Shown here piece by piece: positions 1-4,774 of a DNA stretch of 6,586 nucleotides. The position numbers were made by a program, and so were the translations under genes. The notes under the pieces were generated by a model, which was given only the letters and a program-made list of their open reading frames with translations, had not been told where the DNA came from and did no database searches. The number at the start of each line of letters is the position of its first letter. The stretch's first letter is position 1. The stretch comes from Sphingobacteriia bacterium (GTDB taxonomy: Bacteria; Bacteroidota; Bacteroidia; Chitinophagales; Chitinophagaceae), in the NCBI GenBank assembly GCA_004294465.1, contig REAV01000135.1:1-6586 (forward strand). Reading direction: 5' to 3'.

Positions 1-219
1 TTTTTGTGCAGCAAAAAATCGATCAGCAATCAATCCTACAAAAAAAGGAGAGATCATTGTGGCAATGGCCAATGCCCCATAAGTGGCGCCAATCTGAACA
101 TCTGTGGCATGAAGTGGGGCCTGTCCCATATAGGTTCCCATCGTTACATACCATGCACTCCAAATGAAGTACTGTAAAAACATCATTATAGATAATGAAA
201 TAAAATTGGTATTTTTCAT
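1..219 (-). CDS. Nucleoside permease, NupG-like MFS transporter (N-terminal fragment)
   Basis: Only the first 73 codons are present; the frame is open to base 1 and continues beyond the left edge. The ATG at 219-217 begins [20 protein letters not shown]. The visible part matches the start of the NupG/XapB nucleoside:proton symporter family in the inner membrane: a first membrane helix with [19 protein letters not shown] (residues 14-32), a short external loop, then [20 protein letters not shown] (residues 43-62) as the second helix. It is followed by ADRFFAA, the usual cytoplasmic loop after helix 2 in MFS carriers. Established for the family: uptake of nucleosides driven by the proton gradient. 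The substrate of this copy cannot be read from the fragment. It is divergent from the thioredoxin-like gene across 78 bp, and no Shine-Dalgarno sequence is visible. Confident on the family, less so on the substrate. Confidence 0.8.
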   Translation of the reverse strand, partial: MKNTNFISLSIMMFLQYFIWSAWYVTMGTYMGQAPLHATDVQIGATYGALAIATMISPFFVGLIADRFFAAQK

Positions 220-297
220 ATTGCAAGTTTAGCATTTCGAATGTAATTAATTTTTATGATTTTATACTAGATATAATCTTTTCTTTTAACCATTTGT

Positions 298-1077
298 ATG
301 AGAAATATTCAATTTATCGGATTTCTATTAATTCTGTTTTTTTCAAACGCTTCATACGGGCAAGTTGATTCTAAGAATTTCACTAAAGACCAACAGGAGT
401 ATGCTAAAGTATTTGAGAAGATTGAGAAAATCAATGTATCGAATATGGCATTAATTGATAAACAACTTGCCCACTTTACAACTGTCTATGATTTTATTAT
501 TCAGAATCCCAAAAATGAATTACTACTAAATCTTGTTGCTGAATCTGTAAATCTCCAGTTGAAACAAATGGATAGTCTAATTGCATTAATTGACACTTCA
601 TTGATTTCAAATATGTATATGACATCTGTTTTGTATGCTCGAAAAAGAATTTCTATTACAGAAACAGGAAAGCCCTTCCCTAGTTTTTCTTTAAAAGATA
701 CTTTAGGAGTTAACACGGACATTGAAAATTATAAGGGTAAAATATTATTAATTGATTTTTGGAGCTCATGGTGCATACCTTGTAGAGCAGAAATCCCTTC
801 GCTTAAAAAAATCCTAGCAAAATATGGTAAAAAAGATTTTGAAATTATAGGTGTTTCTGTGGATGAGGATAAGCAAGAGTGGCTGAAAGCCATAGAAAAG
901 GACAAGCAGAACTGGAAACATTTTTGCTCATTACAACCATTTCAAGAAAATCAAACTGCTCAGTATTTCTCTATATATAGTATTCCCGATAATTATTTGA
1001 TCAATAAAAATGGAATTATTTTAGGGCAGAATCTTTCTCCATTACAAATTACTTTGTTACTAGAAAAGCAGAATTAA
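298..1077 (+). CDS. Exported TlpA/ResA-like thiol-disulfide oxidoreductase
   Basis: A 259-residue exported thioredoxin-fold protein. Residues 1-21 form a signal peptide (hydrophobic FIGFLLILFF, probable cut after ASYG). Residues 30-120 are a helical region with no catalytic motif. Residues 124-259 are the AhpC/TSA-redoxin domain: GKPFPSFSL, then YKGKILLIDFWSSWC with the active site C159-I-P-C162, the GVSVDED segment (185-191), and the cis-proline loop YSIPDNYLINKNG with P230. The family reduces or exchanges disulfides in periplasmic proteins; the partner here is unknown. Bacteroidota relatives are often near 370 residues with an N-terminal DUF4369 domain, and this one keeps only the helical linker and the redoxin domain. 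No Shine-Dalgarno sequence precedes the ATG, which is common in this phylum. The gene is AT-rich, about 30% GC in hand-counted samples. Its stop overlaps the metZ stop on the other strand. Confidence 0.88.
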   Translation: MRNIQFIGFLLILFFSNASYGQVDSKNFTKDQQEYAKVFEKIEKINVSNMALIDKQLAHFTTVYDFIIQNPKNELLLNLVAESVNLQLKQMDSLIALIDTSLISNMYMTSVLYARKRISITETGKPFPSFSLKDTLGVNTDIENYKGKILLIDFWSSWCIPCRAEIPSLKKILAKYGKKDFEIIGVSVDEDKQEWLKAIEKDKQNWKHFCSLQPFQENQTAQYFSIYSIPDNYLINKNGIILGQNLSPLQITLLLEKQN

Positions 1078-2240
1078 ATTCCTTCCAACGCCTGTAAAAT
1101 ATCAGCTAAAATATCATCTCGATGTTCTAACCCTACACTGATACGGATTAGGCCAGGAGTAATATTTACTGCCTGACGTTCTGCTTCAGACAGTTTTGCG
1201 TGTGTAGTGCTTGCAGGATGAGATGCGATACTTCTGGTATCGCCAAGGTTAGCAGTAAGGGAAAGCATTTTTAATTTGTCTAAAAATTTTCTACCAGCTT
1301 CTAATCCACCTTTTAATTCAAAACAAACAATACCTCCGCCATTTTGCATTTGTTTTTTCGCAATAGAAGCATGTGGGTGTGATGCCAAAAATGGGTATCT
1401 CAAATTGGCAATTGCTGCATGATTTTCGAGTTGTTCTGCAATGAATAATGCATTGGAAGCATGTCGTTCCATGCGAACATCCAATGTCTCTAAACTCTTG
1501 CTCAATACCCATGCATTAAAAGGAGACAATGCCGGGCCAGTGCTTCTGCAAAACAAATAGATATCATGAATAAGGTCTTTTCTTCCTACCACAACACCGC
1601 CTAATACACGACCCTGCCCATCCAGCCATTTTGTTGCAGAATGCACTACTAAATCTGCTCCAAATTCAATAGGGCGTTGGTTTACAGGAGTAGCAAAACA
1701 ATTGTCTACATTTAATATTATTTGATGTTTTTTTGCCAAACGTCCAATCATTTCCAGATCAAGTACATCCAAGCCTGGATTGGTGGGCGTTTCTAAATAA
1801 ATCATTTTTGTATTGGGAGTGATGGCAGCTTCCCATTCGGCCTCAGTGGCATTGGCACCAAGGTATCCATATTCAATTCCGTATTTGGGCAAGTATTTTG
1901 CAATTACGGTATGGGTGCTTCCAAAAACAGCATTACAAGATAGCAAACGGTCACCTTGCTTGAGTAAAGCCATGAATGAACCAAAGACTGCGCTCATGCC
2001 CGAAGCAGTTGCATAGCCTGCTTCAGCCCCTTCTAAAGCCACCATTTTATCAATAAATTCTTGCACACTAGGATTGCTGAATCTGCTGTAAATATTATCA
2101 TCTGTTTCATCTGCAAATGCAGCACGCATATCTTCTGCATTATCAAAACAAAAACTACTCGTTAGAAAAAGCGGAGTAGAATGTTCCATTTCGTTGGTTC
2201 GCTCTGTTTGTATGCGGATTGCTTTTGTTTCGTTTTTCAT
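1074..2240 (-). CDS. metZ: O-succinylhomoserine sulfhydrylase (MetZ-type PLP enzyme)
   Basis: A cytoplasmic PLP enzyme of the Cys/Met metabolism family (388 residues from the ATG at 2240). A TTG three codons upstream also fits the frame but is less likely. Numbering from the ATG: YSRFSNP (51-57, phosphate contacts from the partner subunit), SGM (80-82), ETPTNP (150-155), D179 in NVDN (pairs with the pyridine nitrogen), and SATKWLDGQGRVLGG (201-215) with the PLP lysine K204. LGDTRSIASHPASTTH (332-347) and RISVGLE near 366 close the active site. The DGQGRVLGG block after the lysine and FGST in place of the YGGT of cystathionine synthases and lyases favour MetZ over MetB/MetC. Expected reaction: O-acyl-homoserine plus sulfide gives homocysteine. 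It lies 30 bp downstream of the osmC-like gene, likely in one operon, with metX next door. Use of O-acetyl- instead of O-succinyl-homoserine cannot be excluded. Confidence 0.9.
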   Translation of the reverse strand: MKNETKAIRIQTERTNEMEHSTPLFLTSSFCFDNAEDMRAAFADETDDNIYSRFSNPSVQEFIDKMVALEGAEAGYATASGMSAVFGSFMALLKQGDRLLSCNAVFGSTHTVIAKYLPKYGIEYGYLGANATEAEWEAAITPNTKMIYLETPTNPGLDVLDLEMIGRLAKKHQIILNVDNCFATPVNQRPIEFGADLVVHSATKWLDGQGRVLGGVVVGRKDLIHDIYLFCRSTGPALSPFNAWVLSKSLETLDVRMERHASNALFIAEQLENHAAIANLRYPFLASHPHASIAKKQMQNGGGIVCFELKGGLEAGRKFLDKLKMLSLTANLGDTRSIASHPASTTHAKLSEAERQAVNITPGLIRISVGLEHRDDILADILQALEGI

Positions 2241-2247
2241 TCCATTC

Positions 2248-2266
2248 AATTTATAAAAAATAAATT
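2248..2266. repeat. Perfect AT-only inverted repeat before metZ
   Basis: AATTTAT-AAAAA-ATAAATT: perfect 7-bp arms around a 5-base loop. It fills most of the 30-bp gap between the osmC-like stop and the metZ ATG, ending 7 bp before the ATG. In the minus-strand transcript it would be a weak all-AU hairpin with a U5 loop, too weak to count as a terminator. It could keep the metZ start region unpaired or mark an RNA-processing point, or be chance in AT-rich DNA. Confidence 0.35.
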
Positions 2267-2270
2267 CACT

Positions 2271-2690
2271 TTAATTCATAGTAACCGTCCAGTCAATGCT
2301 ACACCCTGCAGCTCTCAATGTTGCTGCTACCGAACAATATTTATTTAAAGAAAGTGCTATTGCTTTTTCTGCTTTGTCTTGGTCTACTTCGCCACTAAAA
2401 TAAAAATCGATAGAAACAGTTTTCCAAAGTGAAGGTTCTTTGCCGTGTTCTCTTTCTCCTTTAATGACCATCCTAAAATCAATAATGCTTTGTTTTTGCT
2501 TTTTGAGGATAGAAACAATATCTACTCCTCCACAACCTCCTAATCCCATCAAAAGCGATTGCATTGGACGTATGCCCGAATCATGTCCGCCAATTGCTGA
2601 TGAAGCGTCCAATCTGGCGGTATTTCCATTGCTATCTGTAGCTAAAAAGGCATAAGCATCATCCACTCTTTTCACCTCAATTTGGTCCAT
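2271..2690 (-). CDS. OsmC family protein, YhfA-like
   Basis: A complete 139-residue cytoplasmic protein, close to the length of E. coli YhfA (about 134). The OsmC fold is recognised from the two conserved cysteines: C53 in LLMGLGGCGGVDIVSILKK (46-64) and C119 in LSLNKYCSVAATL (113-125). A central GER (78-80) and a YFSGEVD strand (97-103) also fit. OsmC/Ohr proteins use the two cysteines to reduce organic peroxides; the YhfA branch has no firmly assigned substrate, so a peroxidase role is inferred. It is the first gene of a likely operon with metZ, which begins 30 bp downstream, and is divergent from metX. An exact TAnnTTTG box lies 14 bp before its ATG. No Shine-Dalgarno sequence is seen. The family call is firm; the exact function is not. 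Confidence 0.88.
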   Translation of the reverse strand: MDQIEVKRVDDAYAFLATDSNGNTARLDASSAIGGHDSGIRPMQSLLMGLGGCGGVDIVSILKKQKQSIIDFRMVIKGEREHGKEPSLWKTVSIDFYFSGEVDQDKAEKAIALSLNKYCSVAATLRAAGCSIDWTVTMN

Positions 2691-2704
2691 TTTTAAAATT
2701 TCAA

Positions 2705-2712
2705 CAAATGTA
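2705..2712 (-). promoter_or_regulatory. Candidate Bacteroidota -7 promoter box for osmC-metZ
   Basis: On the minus strand this reads TACATTTG, an exact match to the Bacteroidota -7 consensus TAnnTTTG, ending 14 bp before the osmC-like ATG. That would give a leader of roughly 10 nt. The -33 element (TTG) is poor: the best candidate is CTG at 2737-2735, 22 bp upstream. The position and orientation are right, but an 8-base degenerate motif can arise by chance. Confidence 0.42.
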
Positions 2713-2722
2713 CGCAGTGCAT
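2708..2722. promoter_or_regulatory. Operator-like inverted repeat in the metX/osmC divergent promoter
   Basis: ATGTAC-gca-GTGCAT is a 15-bp near-palindrome with 6-bp arms and one mismatch. It lies in the middle of the 66-bp gap between metX and the osmC-metZ operon and overlaps the candidate -7 box. A dimeric regulator bound here could cover both promoters. The repeat is directly visible; the regulatory role is inference, and no regulator gene is in the window. Confidence 0.25.
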
Positions 2723-2743
2723 CCCTTTATTTTGCAGTAGAAT

Positions 2744-2748
2744 AAGGA
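2744..2748 (+). promoter_or_regulatory. Shine-Dalgarno-like site of metX
   Basis: AAGGA with 8 bp to the metX ATG at 2757. It supports this start codon and stands out because none of the other starts in the window has a well-spaced purine-rich site. Bacteroidota often initiate without one, so its use is not proven. Confidence 0.45.
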
Positions 2749-2756
2749 AATATAAA

Positions 2757-3764
2757 ATGCCCATTTATCAAGATAATAACCCTTTTGTACTAGAAAATGG
2801 AAAAACCATTCCTGGTATTGAAATAGCCTATCACACCATTGGAACGCTCAATGAATCGAAAAGCAATGTGGTATGGATTTGTCATGCACTTACTGCTAAT
2901 GCAGATGCATCTGATTGGTGGAAAGGATTAGTAGGAGCAGGTTGTTTGATCGACCCGGAAAAATATTTTATTGTTGGAGCGAATATTATCGGGTCCTGTT
3001 ATGGATCAACTGGTCCATTAAGCATTGATCCCAATACCAATAAGCCTTATTATTCAAGCTTTCCTACAGTTACCATTCGAGATATTGTTTCGGCACATAT
3101 ATTACTCAGAAAGCATTTAGGAATCCATACCATACAATTATTAATGGGAGGCAGTATGGGTGGTTATCAGGTTTTAGAATGGGCATTAATGGAACCATCC
3201 ATTATTCAAAAAATGTTTTTGATTGCTACTTCGCCTTCAGAAAGTGCATGGGGTGTAGCAGTTCATACTGCTCAAAGAATGGCCATTGAAGCAGACCAAA
3301 CCTGGAAAGATATGCAGCCCAATGCAGGAGCAAATGGTTTAAAAGCTGCGAGAGCCATTGGTATGCTTACTTATAGAAACTACACTACTTTTCAGGAGAA
3401 GCAAACAGATCCTGATCCAGAGAAAATAGACAATTTTAAAGCATCCTCTTATTTATATTATCAAGGAGATAAATTGGTGAAGCGCTTCAATGCATTTAGT
3501 TATTGGTTGCTTACCAAAGCCATGGACAGTCATCATTTAGCCAGAGGAAGGGGTGGGGATTTAATTGAAGTATTAAAATCCATTCAACAACCTACATTCA
3601 TTATTGGTATCAATAGCGACATACTTTGTCCATTAGATGAACAACAATTTATGGCCGATCATATGCCGAATGCCGAATTGTATGCCATTGATTCTACTTA
3701 TGGCCATGATGGATTTATCATCGAAACCAAACAGATCACAGAACTGTTGATGCAATTTTTATAG
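2757..3764 (+). CDS. metX: Homoserine O-acyltransferase (MetX, alpha/beta hydrolase)
   Basis: A cytoplasmic enzyme that acylates homoserine, the first committed step to methionine. The 335-residue alpha/beta-hydrolase shows the MetX hallmarks: CHALTANADASDWW (42-55), ANIIGSCYGSTGP (75-87), the nucleophile elbow GGSMGGYQVLEWA (131-143) with S133, D288 in INSDILCPL (285-293), and H317 in YGHDGF (315-320), giving a Ser-Asp-His triad. It is at the short end for MetX, which is commonly 350-380 residues. Most annotated MetX proteins are called acetyltransferases, but the family also contains true succinyltransferases, and the adjacent MetZ makes the acyl donor uncertain. An AAGGA (2744-2748) lies 8 bp before the ATG and is the only Shine-Dalgarno-like site in the window. 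It shares a 66-bp promoter region with the osmC-metZ operon, and its end converges on the glycosyltransferase with 19 bp between stops. Confidence 0.93.
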   Translation: MPIYQDNNPFVLENGKTIPGIEIAYHTIGTLNESKSNVVWICHALTANADASDWWKGLVGAGCLIDPEKYFIVGANIIGSCYGSTGPLSIDPNTNKPYYSSFPTVTIRDIVSAHILLRKHLGIHTIQLLMGGSMGGYQVLEWALMEPSIIQKMFLIATSPSESAWGVAVHTAQRMAIEADQTWKDMQPNAGANGLKAARAIGMLTYRNYTTFQEKQTDPDPEKIDNFKASSYLYYQGDKLVKRFNAFSYWLLTKAMDSHHLARGRGGDLIEVLKSIQQPTFIIGINSDILCPLDEQQFMADHMPNAELYAIDSTYGHDGFIIETKQITELLMQFL

Positions 3765-3783
3765 TATTTAGATTTGTAGATAT

Positions 3784-4755
3784 TTATGCAGAAATGAACT
3801 CCTGCAAACGAGCAGTCAATCCTGTTTCAAATGCTGATTTTTTTTGGAGAAAACTAGTTCTTGCAGCTTCTCCTATTGCTGCTTTTTTAGCTTCATTGAA
3901 TTCTAAAACGGATAAAACTTTTTCTTCAAGATCTTTTTGATCAATATAAAATCGCTTTCCTAATCCAAGTTTATCCGAATGGATTGTATTCACCAATATT
4001 CCTGTATGGTCATTTACCAATTCATTCATTGGTGGAGCATTTGTTGTAATAACAAGCGACTTGCATGATAAGGCTTCTGCAATATAATGTCCGAAACCTT
4101 CTGCCTCAGAAATACATAAGTGTATTCCAATTTGGTTCATTTCATTTTTTAACTGATTCGAATCAATGAAATGGGTGATAAAAATTACATTAGGTAAAGG
4201 ATAATTTTTCTTCCAATTTTTGTTGGTAGAAACAATGGTTAGACTTGGAAATTCAGGATGTTTCTTCCATAATTTAAGAATTACTTCTGTTCCTTTTAAA
4301 TGACTTCTTCCTGCTATATGAATAAAACTGGAGTAATTTTTTTGTACATTGGTTAAGTACATGTCTTTTGAGATGAATCCAATGTATTTACAATTATCAA
4401 AAAAATTGCTGAAAATATTTTTTGAATATTCTGATTTACACCAAATTTCATTGCAAGCAGCTAGTTTAAATAAGGTGTTTTTTCTCATCCATTCCTGGTT
4501 AGGTATAAAAATTATTTTAGAAGATAGGCCTAACCATACATTTGGAATATTTTCAAGAAAAATAAATATTCTTTTTTTGGGAGTAATTAGATCACTCAGC
4601 GCAATTAGTTTTCTATTAATGAATTGGTGAAAATTTCTGCCCCTCGATATTTGAATATTCGTTTCAATTTTTTTTCCTATTACTTCTATTATTATTTCAG
4701 CATCCTTCATTAGCCCTGGAGTGCCTCCTGTAATAATAGTAACAATGGTTTTCAT
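3784..4755 (-). CDS. GT-B fold glycosyltransferase, GT4-like
   Basis: A 323-residue protein with no signal peptide or membrane helix, so probably cytoplasmic or peripheral. The N-terminal half begins TIITGGTPG (6-14), the usual glycine-rich first loop, and later has FIPNQEWM (83-90) and IWCKSEYSKNIF (104-115). The C-terminal half opens with FIHIAGRSHLKGTEVILKLW (144-163), which resembles the nucleotide-sugar domain of GT4 enzymes. It also carries the EX7E motif, E219 and E227, in SEAEGFGHYIAEAL (216-229), followed by TTNAPPMNEL (237-246). GT4 retaining enzymes transfer a sugar from a nucleotide donor; the donor and acceptor here cannot be read. The start ATG lies 19 bp after the acylase stop on the same strand, so the two may be co-transcribed. 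Sampled GC is only about 28%, with many T/A runs, well below metZ. No other cell-envelope sugar genes are in view. Confidence 0.82.
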   Translation of the reverse strand: MKTIVTIITGGTPGLMKDAEIIIEVIGKKIETNIQISRGRNFHQFINRKLIALSDLITPKKRIFIFLENIPNVWLGLSSKIIFIPNQEWMRKNTLFKLAACNEIWCKSEYSKNIFSNFFDNCKYIGFISKDMYLTNVQKNYSSFIHIAGRSHLKGTEVILKLWKKHPEFPSLTIVSTNKNWKKNYPLPNVIFITHFIDSNQLKNEMNQIGIHLCISEAEGFGHYIAEALSCKSLVITTNAPPMNELVNDHTGILVNTIHSDKLGLGKRFYIDQKDLEEKVLSVLEFNEAKKAAIGEAARTSFLQKKSAFETGLTARLQEFISA

Positions 4756-4759
4756 AGCA

Positions 4760-4772
4760 GTTTAATTTAAAC
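4760..4772. repeat. 13-bp odd palindrome between acylase and glycosyltransferase
   Basis: GTTTAA-T-TTAAAC is a perfect inverted repeat with a one-base centre, inside the 19-bp gap between the acylase stop and the glycosyltransferase ATG. A single-base centre cannot form an RNA hairpin loop without unpairing, so if functional it is more likely a DNA site. Low complexity makes chance plausible. Confidence 0.3.
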
Positions 4773-4774
4773 TA

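Noticed and set aside
224..231. TAAACTTG on the minus strand just before the nucleoside permease start
   Set aside because: It has one mismatch to TAnnTTTG and only 4 bp to the ATG, which would require a leaderless transcript. No further support.
23..235. Open frame of 70 codons on the minus strand
   Set aside because: It overlaps the permease fragment in another frame and encodes a cysteine/histidine-rich stretch with no family resemblance, while the permease frame gives clear transporter sequence.
2247..2249. TTG as the start of metZ
   Set aside because: An ATG lies three codons downstream at 2240, and the conserved part begins well after it. ATG is the simpler choice.
2727..2734. TTATTTTG as a -7 box for metX
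   Set aside because: One mismatch to the consensus and no TTG at the expected upstream distance. Not strong enough to list as a promoter.
2691..2756. Possible SAM riboswitch controlling metX
   Set aside because: The gap is only 66 bp, and I see no multi-stem arrangement or known SAM-aptamer motif on either strand.
3769..3776. Exact TAGATTTG (TAnnTTTG) on the plus strand between metX and the glycosyltransferase
   Set aside because: It points into the antisense strand of the glycosyltransferase with no plus-strand gene ahead and no TTG-type -33 element. Best explained as chance in AT-rich sequence.
3765..3783. Bidirectional terminator between metX and the glycosyltransferase
   Set aside because: The 19 bp contains no GC-rich inverted repeat followed by a T run.
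4349..4630. 93-codon open frame on the plus strand, with other plus-strand frames at 5757-6044 and 6265-6495
   Set aside because: They lie antisense to the glycosyltransferase and acylase, which have strong family motifs, and show no recognisable protein features.
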